Assembly: GCA_937915785.1 (NCBI GenBank)
Contig: CALGGY010000027.1
Span: 1-64,000, forward strand
Source: an uncultured Bacteroidales bacterium
GTDB taxonomy: Bacteria > Bacteroidota > Bacteroidia > Bacteroidales > P3
Length of the DNA stretch: 64,000 nucleotides
Direction of reading: 5' to 3'
Under the pieces are notes generated by a model that was not told the DNA's origin, made no database searches, and was given only the letters and a program-made list of their open reading frames with translations. Each line of letters begins with the position of its first letter. The first letter of the stretch is position 1. Shown here one piece after another: positions 22,229 to 29,827 of the stretch. The translations under genes and the position numbers were made by a program.

Positions 22229-22403
22229 TTATTTTTGAACAGGTTCCTTGTCAGATTTTCCTATTACCACAAAACCATCGCGTTCCAACAAAGCTACAAA
22301 GTTCTCCAGCTTGCCGTTTATCGAGTGTCCTTTAAATTCGAGGTGCTGTGCGTGCAGGCACATGGAGCAGCACACTAATGCAATAAAAAATGTTTTTTTT
22401 CAT
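22229..22403 (-). pseudogene. Small secreted host-like protein gene (moron), frameshifted
   Basis: Opposite to its neighbours and with its own promoter (minus TATCTTTG at 22417-22424). The ATG at 22401-22403 is followed by eight A, which throws the frame. With seven A the product would be a ~57-residue secreted protein: signal peptide MKKTFFIALVCCSMCLHAQ, then HLEFKGHSINGKLENFVALL and a short tail ending at 22229. The mature start resembles the host secreted paralogues at 51072 and 54703 (FMGIPIDGTKTAMIQKLKAKGF). It is probably a lysogenic-conversion gene captured from a Bacteroidetes host, now out of frame or phase-off. Confidence 0.6.
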
Positions 22404-22416
22404 CTGTGTTTTTTTG

Positions 22417-22424
22417 CAAAGATA
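22417..22424 (-). promoter_or_regulatory. Promoter of the leftward moron
   Basis: TATCTTTG on the minus strand, 13 bases upstream of the ATG at 22403. It supports independent transcription of this gene in the lysogen. Confidence 0.65.
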
Positions 22425-22591
22425 TATTTCTTATAAAAACGACAGAAAAAACATTTTTTTTGAATTAAAAATTAGAAAAAAAAAAAACTTACAAAAATAA
22501 TAACACGAATACAAACAACTGAAAAACAAGCAATAATCAAATTTATTTTTATTTTATTTACCCTTTTGCTTGCTTATTCACTTTTTTTCTG

Positions 22592-22599
22592 TATCTTTG
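22592..22599 (+). promoter_or_regulatory. Promoter of the 22.6-24.7 kb small-gene operon
   Basis: TATCTTTG, 28 bases before the ATG at 22628, after a long AT-rich stretch (22430-22590). It lacks the 17-bp late element, so this operon may be expressed on a different schedule from the structural genes. Confidence 0.7.
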
Positions 22600-22627
22600 C
22601 AAATGCAAACTAAAAAAAACAAACAAG

Positions 22628-22843
22628 ATGAAACAATTTTTGCAAAAGATTACCAAAATCTATTACCGCATCGCCATATTCCAAGGCAGAGGCGGTATCG
22701 TCAATATCGAAGCCGATGATATGAAAGAACTCCAAATGATTTTGGATTTCCGAGGCTACGATTTGAAACATAACACGTGGACACTGTACAAGTACGGTCC
22801 GCTGTGTTTGCCCGAACGGGAGATTGAAAGAAGTAATCACTAA
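22628..22843 (+). CDS. Hypothetical protein (71 aa)
   Basis: First gene of a run of seven very small genes between terminase and portal. Basic N-terminus, mixed alpha/beta remainder (RIAIFQGRGGIVNIEADDMK). No domain recognised. Confidence 0.6.
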   Translation: MKQFLQKITKIYYRIAIFQGRGGIVNIEADDMKELQMILDFRGYDLKHNTWTLYKYGPLCLPEREIERSNH

Positions 22844-22859
22844 AAAAAACAAACAAGCA

Positions 22860-23243
22860 ATGGACAGAACATATAATTCATCAGACGCTCCTTGGAACGT
22901 GGAGCAACCAGAAGTAACGTTCAAAAATGTTAGAGTAGTAACCGTCCTTGAAAAAGATGGCGACATAACCACTGATGACTATGAATGGGCAGGTGACGAG
23001 GGAACACTTGAAGTAACTGCCTGTAAAGACAACTTTGGCGACCCGCAAAAACTTCTCGAAGCCGCGGAGCGTAATCTCTTTGATTATGCCGAAATGCTGC
23101 ACAAGCAAGGAGATGACTACGCCGCAAAGTTAATCCGTGAGCTTGCGGATAAATGCCGCGGCTGGATTTCAACAGAGTACTACATCGAAGAGGGTGAGAG
23201 ATACATATTCCGTGAGCCCGAAAGAAAAATAAAGTTTGACTAA
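22860..23243 (+). CDS. Hypothetical acidic protein (127 aa)
   Basis: Acidic protein starting at the ATG at 22860, preceded by a purine-rich site; an in-frame extension upstream overlaps the previous gene and is less likely. The centre is helical (DPQKLLEAAERNLFDYAEML) and ends with an aromatic/charged segment. No known domain. It is in the same operon as the previous gene. Confidence 0.6.
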   Translation: MDRTYNSSDAPWNVEQPEVTFKNVRVVTVLEKDGDITTDDYEWAGDEGTLEVTACKDNFGDPQKLLEAAERNLFDYAEMLHKQGDDYAAKLIRELADKCRGWISTEYYIEEGERYIFREPERKIKFD

Positions 23244-23256
23244 TAAATAATACAAA

Positions 23257-23541
23257 ATGGAAGAAAAGAAAAATCAGAAGGCCACATTTGCTATGTGGAA
23301 AAAAATAGTAAAGTTCGCTGACACCATATTGGATGACAGTGAAAGCGGAGAAGCTTTTACGCATGACTGCATAGAATGGCAGTCTGATAAGGGGCAGTTC
23401 AGAATAAAAGTGTGGAACAACTTCACACTGCAAGCTCTCAACAACGCTTGCGTCACAGCGGAGATACACCCCTTTGATGTACGCATCATTAAAAGTTATG
23501 ATGTGTGGTTTATTACGGTAGATATAGAAAGAGAGGTATGA
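23257..23541 (+). CDS. Hypothetical protein (94 aa)
   Basis: A mixed alpha/beta protein (KKIVKFADTILDDSESGEAF ... GQFRIKVWNN). It overlaps a 23-codon gene at its end by four bases. Function unknown. Confidence 0.55.
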   Translation: MEEKKNQKATFAMWKKIVKFADTILDDSESGEAFTHDCIEWQSDKGQFRIKVWNNFTLQALNNACVTAEIHPFDVRIIKSYDVWFITVDIEREV

Positions 23542-23609
23542 AAATCGAGGAATTTGTTGAAGTGCTGACAGATTTTTGCGACAGACTAACCAAAAAAACA
23601 GAGAAATAA
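23538..23609 (+). CDS. Very small open frame (23 aa)
   Basis: MKIEEFVEVLTDFCDRLTKK followed by TEK, amphipathic helix only. It starts in an ATGA overlap with the previous gene and ends two bases before the next ATG, so the spacing supports translation. It may be a true micropeptide or a translational bridge. Confidence 0.4.
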   Translation: MKIEEFVEVLTDFCDRLTKKTEK

Positions 23610-23610
23610 C

Positions 23611-23970
23611 ATGCCGAAACTTACAAAAGACCAACGGGACGAACTTATCGCCATGCCCGTTTTCAAGAAACTCAACAAACTCATCAGCGGCGTATATCTG
23701 CTCTCGTCAATAGCAATGGACTGGACAGACGAGGTGGAGATTGAGCTCCGGAAGATAACCCTTTCCAACGGGCACTCGCTCCGCAGCGGAAAGATAAAGA
23801 GCAAGATAGACAACCTCAACACCTCGTTTGACGCTTTCGTCAGCACATTTGAAAGTATGATGGGTGTAGATGCCAAACACTATTTCTCCGAGGACTTCAA
23901 ATCAGTTGAAAAGGCTCTGCGTGGCTTTGTTGAGGGGGAGGACAACGAACAGAAGGGAGAAAAACAATGA
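23611..23970 (+). CDS. Hypothetical helical protein (119 aa)
   Basis: Mostly helical, starting MPKLTKDQRDELIAMPVFKK, with basic and acidic blocks and an acidic C-terminus. Overlaps the next gene by four bases. No domain recognised. Confidence 0.6.
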   Translation: MPKLTKDQRDELIAMPVFKKLNKLISGVYLLSSIAMDWTDEVEIELRKITLSNGHSLRSGKIKSKIDNLNTSFDAFVSTFESMMGVDAKHYFSEDFKSVEKALRGFVEGEDNEQKGEKQ

Positions 23971-24191
23971 CAGCGATGGAACTGCGGCAGGCCATTGACG
24001 CCTTGCCAGTGGACGTGGCGGTATGTGTCGGGCACTGGTGCTGTAGCGGCACACACCACATACAGGTAACCGCCAACCCCGACCTCATGTTCGCCGACCC
24101 TCTGCTGGAACTGCTGACAAAAAGCGGCGCGGATTGGCATGTCGCAGACAAAAACAAAAACTGGACCTCAATACTCATAAGCACAAATTAA
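23967..24191 (+). CDS. Hypothetical protein (74 aa)
   Basis: Short protein with a hydrophobic cysteine-containing core (VAVCVGHWCCSGTHHIQV). Coupled to the previous gene by ATGA overlap. Function unknown; the Cys/His cluster could bind metal. Confidence 0.55.
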   Translation: MTAMELRQAIDALPVDVAVCVGHWCCSGTHHIQVTANPDLMFADPLLELLTKSGADWHVADKNKNWTSILISTN

Positions 24192-24216
24192 ACATCTGCA
24201 ATTGTGAAAAAAAGAA

Positions 24217-24381
24217 ATGACAGAGGAACAATTTGACAACATTCGATTTGGCGGGAATGACGAGATAATAGTCAAACACTATCTTTGCACTCTAAGGCTA
24301 AAAGTGGAAAGTGTTGATTTTTCAGAACAAACAATAAATGGCTATCCGCTTGATAAAATAATAGAATACATAGAGAAATGA
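24217..24381 (+). CDS. Hypothetical small protein (54 aa)
   Basis: Reads MTEEQFDNIRFGGNDEIIVK and continues for 54 residues to a TGA that overlaps the ATG of the next gene. Acidic, with a C-terminal helix (DKIIEYIEK). The tight overlap supports it as a real gene despite its size. Confidence 0.55.
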   Translation: MTEEQFDNIRFGGNDEIIVKHYLCTLRLKVESVDFSEQTINGYPLDKIIEYIEK

Positions 24382-24731
24382 GACACCCCGAACACCAACT
24401 GCAAACCGCCTGCGTCCGCTGGTTCCGTCTGCAATACCCCGAATACGCCTCACTGCTAATTGCCGTCCCCAACGGGGTGCGGACATCGGCGACACAGGCG
24501 CGTGTGCTCAAAGCCGAGGGTATGCTGGCGGGCGTTGCCGACCTGCTGCTCCTGCTCCCCCGACACGGCTACGGCTGTCTGTGCATCGAGATGAAAACGG
24601 ACAAGGGCAGGCAATCCGACACGCAAAAGGCATGGCAACAAGCCGCCGAGAAAGCGCCGAACAAATACGTGGTGTGCCGCAACATTACGGAGTTTGTAAT
24701 ACAGATAAAACTTTATCTTAAAACCGGATAA
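24378..24731 (+). CDS. VRR-NUC domain nuclease
   Basis: The 117-residue predicted endonuclease carries the PD-(D/E)XK variant of the VRR-NUC family: HQLQTACVRWFRLQYPEY, IAVPNGVRTSATQARVLKAE, GMLAGVADLLLL with the catalytic Asp, CIEMKTDKGRQSDTQKAW with E-x-K, and the trailing Gln. Phage members act on branched or damaged DNA and are usual near packaging genes, where they may resolve DNA before packaging. Confidence 0.88.
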   Translation: MRHPEHQLQTACVRWFRLQYPEYASLLIAVPNGVRTSATQARVLKAEGMLAGVADLLLLLPRHGYGCLCIEMKTDKGRQSDTQKAWQQAAEKAPNKYVVCRNITEFVIQIKLYLKTG

Positions 24732-24750
24732 CACAATTTTTATTTGTTTT

Positions 24751-24785
24751 CACGGCGGAGGGCACTCACCTCCGCGTGCTTTTTT
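24751..24785 (+). terminator. Terminator before the portal operon
   Basis: CACG-GCGGAGG pairs with CCTCCGCGTG (one bulge) around a seven-base loop, followed by CTTTTTT. Confidence 0.8.
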
Positions 24786-24788
24786 ACC

Positions 24789-24805
24789 CTTAACGCAATA
24801 AGTGC
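24789..24805 (+). promoter_or_regulatory. Late-promoter upstream element, copy 3
   Basis: CTTAACGCAATAAGTGC is identical to copy 1 at 14 of 17 bases and also starts exactly 50 bases upstream of its -7 box. Confidence 0.7.
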
Positions 24806-24838
24806 AACAATGACAACTGCGGACTTTCAAAAAGTTAG

Positions 24839-24846
24839 TATTTTTG
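24839..24846 (+). promoter_or_regulatory. Late promoter 3 (-7 box)
   Basis: TATTTTTG, only 15 bases before the portal start codon at 24862, so the leader is very short. Confidence 0.65.
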
Positions 24847-24861
24847 CACAAATTTATCCCG

Positions 24862-26340
24862 ATGAAATCTAACTTTGTAAGCAACATACAGGCGTTTTTC
24901 AAAAACATTATGCTCAACACCGTCGGCTCGGAACGCACAATTTATGAGCTGTTGGCTGACAGTGATGTTACCGCAGCCTTAAACCTTATGACTTCCAACG
25001 AGGCTGACGTGGACAACGCCCTGCGCGAGTATTATCCACAAAAACACGAGATAATGCAGCGTCCCAACAAATTCCCGAAAAACAAACAGCCTTACATAAC
25101 CTGCAAACTGCCCCGATGCCGGCAAAGGTATATCAACGAGGTGGAGTTGTTCTTCCTGTTCGGCAAGCCAGTGATTTGGCGCAAAATAGAGGGCGACGAC
25201 GAGGCTTTCAAACTGTTCACCGATTTCCTCGACACCAACCGGTTCGACAGCAAGATGCGCACAATAAAACGCCTTGCCGGCGCCGAGACGGAATGCGCCA
25301 AACTTTACCGCCTGTACAAGGACGATGACAACAAACCGCATTGCGACGTGGTTGTGCTTGCGCGCTCCAAAGGCTACGAATTGCGGATACTCAAAGACCA
25401 GTACGATAACCTTGTCTGCATCGCATACGGCTACAAACTGAAAGGCTCTGACGGCAAAGCGGTGCAACATTGGGATTTCCTCACTGCCAACGCCACCTAC
25501 GAAACCGAGAAAGGCATTATAGGCTGGAATGTGAACCTCTACCCCAACCCCACAGGAAAAATCAACCTCATATACTACACACAGCCGAAAGCGTGGGACG
25601 GCGTGGAACCACGCCTTAAACGCGAGGAGGAGATTGACAGCAAGATAGGCGACACCAACAACTATTTTGCCGACCCCGTGGCAGTCGCCACCGCCGATGT
25701 GGTGCAGTCCATGTCCGATCCGATGATACCCGCTAAACTGTTGCAGGCGACCGGACAAAATTCAAGGTTCGAGTATGTAAACCCGCCGCAGGCCTCGGAA
25801 CTCAGGCAGGCCGAGAAAAAGGACTTGGAGACAAGCATCCTGTTCGACACCTTCACCCCCGACTTTTCATTTGAAGCACTGCGTGGAATGGGAACGCTTT
25901 CCGGTGTAGCGATAAAAAACGCCATGGCTCTGGCGTACCTAAAACGCGCCAACCGAATGGAGATATACGGAGAGCTGATTGACCGCGACAAAAATGTCAT
26001 GCTTGCCGTGCTTAAATTCCTGCATCCGGAGATGGCGGCAAAACTCGACGCGTTGAAAATAGCCTTTGAGTTCGCCGAGCCTTTCGACGATGACGAAAAA
26101 AGCAACTGGAACGCACTTGCACAGCTGTACAGTGCAGGCCTTGTATCGTTGGAAGAGGCTGTGCGCCGACTGGGATTAACCGATGACGCTCAAGCGGAGA
26201 TTGACCTCATCCGTATGCAGCAGATAGAACGCACAATGGCGGAGCAGGAATTGCAGACAGAACAAGCACAACAGAACGGCACATCAGCCGGCAACAGCGA
26301 TGAACCCGAACCTGTGCAACAAACGGAGGGCGAGGAATGA
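24862..26340 (+). CDS. Portal protein (SPP1 gp6-like)
   Basis: The 492-residue portal forms the ring at the capsid vertex through which DNA passes. Family cues are the N-terminal helical wing, YITCKLPRCRQRYINEVELF, the central stem region (KRLAGAETECAKLYRLYKDD), the clip and crown helices (ALRGMGTLSGVAIKNAMALA) and an acidic C-terminus. The start at 24862 is fixed by the promoter. It overlaps the ASCH gene by four bases. Confidence 0.87.
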   Translation: MKSNFVSNIQAFFKNIMLNTVGSERTIYELLADSDVTAALNLMTSNEADVDNALREYYPQKHEIMQRPNKFPKNKQPYITCKLPRCRQRYINEVELFFLFGKPVIWRKIEGDDEAFKLFTDFLDTNRFDSKMRTIKRLAGAETECAKLYRLYKDDDNKPHCDVVVLARSKGYELRILKDQYDNLVCIAYGYKLKGSDGKAVQHWDFLTANATYETEKGIIGWNVNLYPNPTGKINLIYYTQPKAWDGVEPRLKREEEIDSKIGDTNNYFADPVAVATADVVQSMSDPMIPAKLLQATGQNSRFEYVNPPQASELRQAEKKDLETSILFDTFTPDFSFEALRGMGTLSGVAIKNAMALAYLKRANRMEIYGELIDRDKNVMLAVLKFLHPEMAAKLDALKIAFEFAEPFDDDEKSNWNALAQLYSAGLVSLEEAVRRLGLTDDAQAEIDLIRMQQIERTMAEQELQTEQAQQNGTSAGNSDEPEPVQQTEGEE

Positions 26341-26633
26341 AAACGCTACACTGCGCCATCAAGCGTGAGTATCTGGACATGATACAGGCTGGCACAAAGA
26401 CCACCGAATATCGTGAGATAACCGCATACTGGGTGGAAAGGTTGTGCCGGATACCCGCAGGCAGAACCATCGAGGACTACCGCTCCGACCTCATCGGCGG
26501 CAAAGTTGAACCCGTTTACAAGCCCTACACGCACATCACATTCCACTGCAAGGGCGACACGCTTACGCTCCCCATCACCGGAATACGCACCTACAGGGGA
26601 CACCGGTGGTTTGCCATAGGGCTCGGAAAATAG
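26337..26633 (+). CDS. ASCH-domain protein 2
   Basis: The 98-residue protein reads like a minimal ASCH/PUA domain: MKTLHCAIKREYLDMIQAGT, KTTEYREITAYW, YTHITFHCKGDTLTLPITGI. The K-x-x-E-Y/F-R-E motif matches the other ASCH protein in this prophage (13412). It is translationally coupled to the portal gene and followed by a terminator. Possible roles are RNA binding or hydrolysis of a modified nucleoside. Confidence 0.78.
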   Translation: MKTLHCAIKREYLDMIQAGTKTTEYREITAYWVERLCRIPAGRTIEDYRSDLIGGKVEPVYKPYTHITFHCKGDTLTLPITGIRTYRGHRWFAIGLGK

Positions 26634-26661
26634 TCTCTCTCATCTTTGTTATATTACGTCC

Positions 26662-26690
26662 ACAGCCACCTGCTCCGGGGGCTGTTCTTT
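26662..26690 (+). terminator. Terminator-like hairpin after the portal unit
   Basis: ACAGCC and GGCTGT pair around a twelve-base loop, followed by TCTTT. Confidence 0.6.
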
Positions 26691-26713
26691 ATATGTGTTA
26701 ATTTCACATATAA
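26689..26713. promoter_or_regulatory. Operator-like inverted repeat
   Basis: TTATATGTG (26689-26697) and CACATATAA (26705-26713) form a perfect 9-base inverted repeat with a 7-base spacer, just upstream of the -33 region of the XRE-type gene at 26784. It probably binds that regulator. Confidence 0.6.
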
Positions 26714-26748
26714 GTGAAAAAATATTTGGTGTTTTGAAAAAAGAAACG

Positions 26749-26756
26749 TATATTTG
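26749..26756 (+). promoter_or_regulatory. Promoter of the HTH gene at 26784
   Basis: TATATTTG with TTTGG about 21 bases upstream (26724-26728). Confidence 0.65.
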
Positions 26757-26783
26757 CAAAACAAAAACAAATGAAAGAAAATA

Positions 26784-27080
26784 ATGAAAGACACTAATCA
26801 CAGCGACATAGTGCGTGAGGTTATGGAGAGCATAACACCGTTGGAACGCTCAACAAGCGACTTGACCGATGGAATTGCCGCCCGTATCGACAGCGTGATG
26901 AAACGCAAGGGTATAAGCAAAGGTCAACTTGCCAAGATGACCGGACACCGCCCTTCGGAAGTTACAAGGTGGCTCGGAGGAGGGCATAATTTCACCTGCA
27001 AAACCATAGCCGCCATTTCACAAGCACTGGGAGAGGATATAGTCAAAGTTGTAAAACCGCACCAGAGGCGGAACAAATAA
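26784..27080 (+). CDS. XRE-type helix-turn-helix protein (antitoxin-like)
   Basis: A 98-residue protein. Residues ~35-90 (MKRKGISKGQLAKMTGHRPS, EVTRWLGGGHNFTCKTIAAI) are an XRE helix-turn-helix of the type found in HigA antitoxins and phage regulators. No toxin gene adjoins it. It stands alone between terminators with its own promoter and operator-like repeat, so it is probably autoregulated and expressed in the lysogen. Confidence 0.8.
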   Translation: MKDTNHSDIVREVMESITPLERSTSDLTDGIAARIDSVMKRKGISKGQLAKMTGHRPSEVTRWLGGGHNFTCKTIAAISQALGEDIVKVVKPHQRRNK

Positions 27081-27122
27081 CAATCCCCACACCCCACACC
27101 CCATCACTGACAATACTAACAC

Positions 27123-27144
27123 AGCCGCCTTTGAGCGGCTTTTT
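27123..27144 (+). terminator. Terminator
   Basis: AGCCGC and GCGGCT flank CTTTGA, followed by TTTT. It separates the HTH gene from accessory module 2. Confidence 0.85.
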
Positions 27145-27192
27145 CCGTTTCATGGCGTTTTGGATTTCACATAGTGAGCCTTATCCGCTCCA

Positions 27193-27507
27193 TCACTTCT
27201 GCGGTTGTTCATCCTCATCTCCCCTTGCGTACAGGTGTATTTTGCCGCCGCAATTCGGGCAGCGGAGATAGGTGACTTCTTTCGTCTCTATTCGGGGGAT
27301 TATCTCGTCCGTCTCGCTCAACAGTTCCGACAGCGACACCCCCAAGCCACCGGCGATTTTAGCAATTGTTTTTAGTGCCGGATTGCCGTCTGGTCGTAAT
27401 GATACATTAAGAGCATTTTCTGTTATGCCGATTTTTATTGCTAATTCTTTTTGTGTTGTGCCTTGTAACTTGCACAGTGCTTTCACTTTGTTTCTTATGT
27501 CTATCAT
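27193..27507 (-). CDS. XRE-family regulator with C-terminal zinc ribbon (copy 2)
   Basis: A 104-residue paralogue of the protein at 12113-12424. Its helix-turn-helix reads LCKLQGTTQKELAIKIGITE, with a C-terminal CPNCGGKIHLYARG. The ATG at 27505-27507 gives MIDIRNKVK, aligning with MDIRKRVK of copy 1; a longer upstream reading is hydrophobic and lies beyond the promoter. It is divergent from accessory module 2, as copy 1 is from module 1. Confidence 0.82.
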   Translation of the reverse strand: MIDIRNKVKALCKLQGTTQKELAIKIGITENALNVSLRPDGNPALKTIAKIAGGLGVSLSELLSETDEIIPRIETKEVTYLRCPNCGGKIHLYARGDEDEQPQK

Positions 27508-27530
27508 TTGTATATAGTTTAAAGTTTTTG

Positions 27531-27538
27531 CAAAAATA
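27531..27538 (-). promoter_or_regulatory. Promoter of XRE regulator copy 2
   Basis: TATTTTTG on the minus strand, followed upstream by the same ACAGCAAAAAA block as copy 1. Confidence 0.6.
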
Positions 27539-27732
27539 CAAATATTACAGCAAAAAACAAAGAAAAAAATTAAAAAAGTATTCAAAAAACACAAAGAAAA
27601 AGCAATTTTATTTGTTAAAAATCAAAGTCAAACACAAATTACAATATGTTAATATAAAATAAAATATAATTTTTACAATGTTAAACTTTGAAAATAATTA
27701 CAATTTAGTTTTGCTAAATCAAAAATAAAGCG

Positions 27733-27740
27733 TAATTTTG
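27733..27740 (+). promoter_or_regulatory. Promoter of accessory module 2
   Basis: TAATTTTG with TTTG at 27710-27713 (19-base spacer). The 27540-27730 stretch between the divergent promoters is very AT-rich and holds no gene. Confidence 0.65.
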
Positions 27741-27798
27741 TGGCACAAATTAAAAGTAAAAACAAAGAATATAGTAACAATAAAAAAACACAAAGAAA

Positions 27799-28128
27799 AT
27801 GAAAACGACAAAAGAAACATTAAAAGGCATCATGCTGCTGGCATGGCAGTTTATAAAAAGAAACGGCTACACAAAGAGTGAGGCGTTGAAATGCGCATGG
27901 GCTAACTTCAAGCTCAAAGCAAAGATGAAAAATCAGATAGTAAAATTCTACTTTCAAAAGGTAGATGGCAGTATTCGCGAGGCATACGGCACACTTGCAG
28001 AAAACATGCTGCCTGCAACACAAGGCACAGGCCGCAGGGCGAACGACACACTGCAAACATACTACGACACAGAAAAACAAGAATACAGGTGTTTCAAAAA
28101 GGCAAATCTACTGAGTATAAACATTTAA
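27799..28128 (+). CDS. DUF2693-like SH3-barrel protein
   Basis: The 109-residue protein has an N-terminal helix and a C-terminal small barrel with the DUF2693 pattern VKFYFQKVDGSIREAYGTL and TYYDTEKQEYRCFKKANLLS. These domains are frequent on Bacteroidetes mobile elements and have no assigned function. It leads accessory module 2. Confidence 0.8.
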   Translation: MKTTKETLKGIMLLAWQFIKRNGYTKSEALKCAWANFKLKAKMKNQIVKFYFQKVDGSIREAYGTLAENMLPATQGTGRRANDTLQTYYDTEKQEYRCFKKANLLSINI

Positions 28129-28140
28129 ACAGTCAAAAAG

Positions 28141-28236
28141 ATGATATTGAACTACATTATAGACCTTGCGGGGCTTGCGGTAATAACATACTGCATAGTG
28201 ACAATGATAAAAGAACACAAACAAGAAAACAAATAA
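28141..28236 (+). CDS. Single-helix membrane micropeptide (31 aa)
   Basis: Reads MILNYIIDLAGLAVITYCIV followed by a short basic/acidic tail. It is one transmembrane helix, 12 bases after the DUF2693 gene and 26 before the amidoligase gene. Small size limits certainty. Confidence 0.5.
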   Translation: MILNYIIDLAGLAVITYCIVTMIKEHKQENK

Positions 28237-28262
28237 AGTAATAACATTAAAACAATACAGAT

Positions 28263-29183
28263 ATGAAAACTTTGAACGAACAAATTGAAGAAGTGATGAA
28301 CGAACGCGGCACAAAAGCCGCAAAACGCGAAAAACTGCTGAAAATCGGCATAACCAACAACGACATTGAACAGCTGTTTTTTGTCGAAAGACAGATTGCA
28401 AAACGCAACAGGGCCGAGCAAGGCGTTGAAAGACGCAGGGCAATAGACAATATCATCAGCCGCTACACTTTCGGCGTTGAGATAGAGTGCTACGCCGTGA
28501 ACAGGCAAGACGTAATAAACAAGGCCGCCGCAAAGGGTCTGACGCTGCAAAGCGAAAACTATAATCACAGAACACGCCCACACTACAAATTGGTTAACGA
28601 TGCCAGCATTATGGGGGCTAATCCGGTCGAATGTGTGTCGCCGGTGCTAAAAGGGAAAAGAGGCCTCAACAGCTTGAAAAAATGCTGTGAGGCGTTGAAC
28701 GAAGTGGGCGCGATGGTCAACAAAACAACAGGTCTGCATATACATGTAGGCGGCAACATAACCGAACAACAATATGTAAACACCTTTTCTAACTACGTTT
28801 TTTTAGAAAAGTTAATTGATACTTTTATGGCAGACAGCCGCAAAAACAACCGTTTTGCAAAATCATTACAGCCGATGGGGTTTGGGTTGTATCATTCGCA
28901 AAACAGACACGACATAAAGAGAGTGTTGATGGGCGACAGATATTACAAAGTGAATTGTCTGTCAATAGAAAGGCACGGCACAATCGAGTTTCGCCAGCAC
29001 CAAGGCACCACAGATTATGAAAAAATCAGCTATTGGGCAAAGTTTTGCATCAAACTTGTCGATTGGTCGAAACAAAACAGACTTACGGCGTATGTTGCTT
29101 CAATAGACGAAATACCCTTTTTGTCCGACAGCGAAAAGGCATATTTTAAAGCAAGGGCAGAACACTTCGCTAATAACAGATAA
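28263..29183 (+). CDS. Putative amidoligase (glutamine-synthetase-fold COOH-NH2 ligase)
   Basis: The 306-residue enzyme is predicted to join a carboxylate to an amine with ATP. Signature motifs of the phage/bacterial amidoligase family are FGVEIE (residues 70-75), GLHIHVGG (157-164) and IEFRQHQGT (241-249), which supply the metal- and ATP-binding residues. The N-terminal ~65 residues are a helical extension. It is followed 27 bases later by a class II glutamine amidotransferase, the partner predicted for this family in phages, where the pair may amidate or cross-link a peptide or wall component. Confidence 0.85.
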   Translation: MKTLNEQIEEVMNERGTKAAKREKLLKIGITNNDIEQLFFVERQIAKRNRAEQGVERRRAIDNIISRYTFGVEIECYAVNRQDVINKAAAKGLTLQSENYNHRTRPHYKLVNDASIMGANPVECVSPVLKGKRGLNSLKKCCEALNEVGAMVNKTTGLHIHVGGNITEQQYVNTFSNYVFLEKLIDTFMADSRKNNRFAKSLQPMGFGLYHSQNRHDIKRVLMGDRYYKVNCLSIERHGTIEFRQHQGTTDYEKISYWAKFCIKLVDWSKQNRLTAYVASIDEIPFLSDSEKAYFKARAEHFANNR

Positions 29184-29210
29184 CAAGGTAACCATTAAAA
29201 CGACAGAAAT

Positions 29211-29738
29211 ATGTGTTGTATATTGTACATACCCAAGGGCGTTGAAACGCCCACAAAAGAAGAACTTTTCAGCGTTTTTTTGCACAACCGCGACGGGTGC
29301 GGATTTGCCGACAGCGACGGCAACGGCTACAAAACACTATCCTTCGACAAGTTTATAAAAGAGCTTGAAAAACGCAAGATAACAGCCGCTTGCATTGTGC
29401 ATTTCAGATACGCCACACACGGCAGTATCAAGCCCAAAAACTGCCACCCTTTCACCGACAAAGAGACGGGTATAGTTTTCGCGCACAACGGCGTTTTGCC
29501 GATTGTTTCGCACAATGATATGACCGACAGCGAAATATTTTTCAGAGAGCGTTTTTTGCCAAAACTCAAAGAACAGGGCAACGACTACGACAGCGAGGCG
29601 TTATGGCGGTACACCGACAATCAAAGAGGCGGCTCAAGGTTCATATTTATGCGAGGCGATGAAGTGCGTTTGATGGGCAAGTGGCACGAGATTGACGGCG
29701 TTTTCTACTCAAATCTTAACTGGTGCTATTATAGATAG
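29211..29738 (+). CDS. Class II glutamine amidotransferase
   Basis: The 175-residue Ntn-hydrolase begins MCCILYIP, so Cys2 becomes the catalytic N-terminal nucleophile after methionine removal. Further motifs are NRDGCGFADS, VHFRYATHG (arginine and oxyanion region), CHPF and FAHNGVL. It would release ammonia from glutamine, most simply for use by the amidoligase upstream. No synthetase domain is fused. It ends module 2, closed by a strong terminator. Confidence 0.88.
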   Translation: MCCILYIPKGVETPTKEELFSVFLHNRDGCGFADSDGNGYKTLSFDKFIKELEKRKITAACIVHFRYATHGSIKPKNCHPFTDKETGIVFAHNGVLPIVSHNDMTDSEIFFRERFLPKLKEQGNDYDSEALWRYTDNQRGGSRFIFMRGDEVRLMGKWHEIDGVFYSNLNWCYYR

Positions 29739-29767
29739 TTGTTTTCATAATCTTTATTGTTTTGGAT

Positions 29768-29795
29768 TGGCGGGTGTGAAACCCGCCATTTTTTT
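29768..29795 (+). terminator. Terminator of accessory module 2
   Basis: TGGCGGGT and ACCCGCCA form eight pairs around GTGAA, followed by seven T. Confidence 0.9.
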
Positions 29796-29827
29796 CTTTT
29801 TCAGACCCCTTGCGGGCGATCTTTGCA

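Noticed and set aside
22248..22436. 62-codon rightward frame after terL
   Set aside because: It is the antisense of the promoter-bearing leftward moron and ends in low-complexity sequence.
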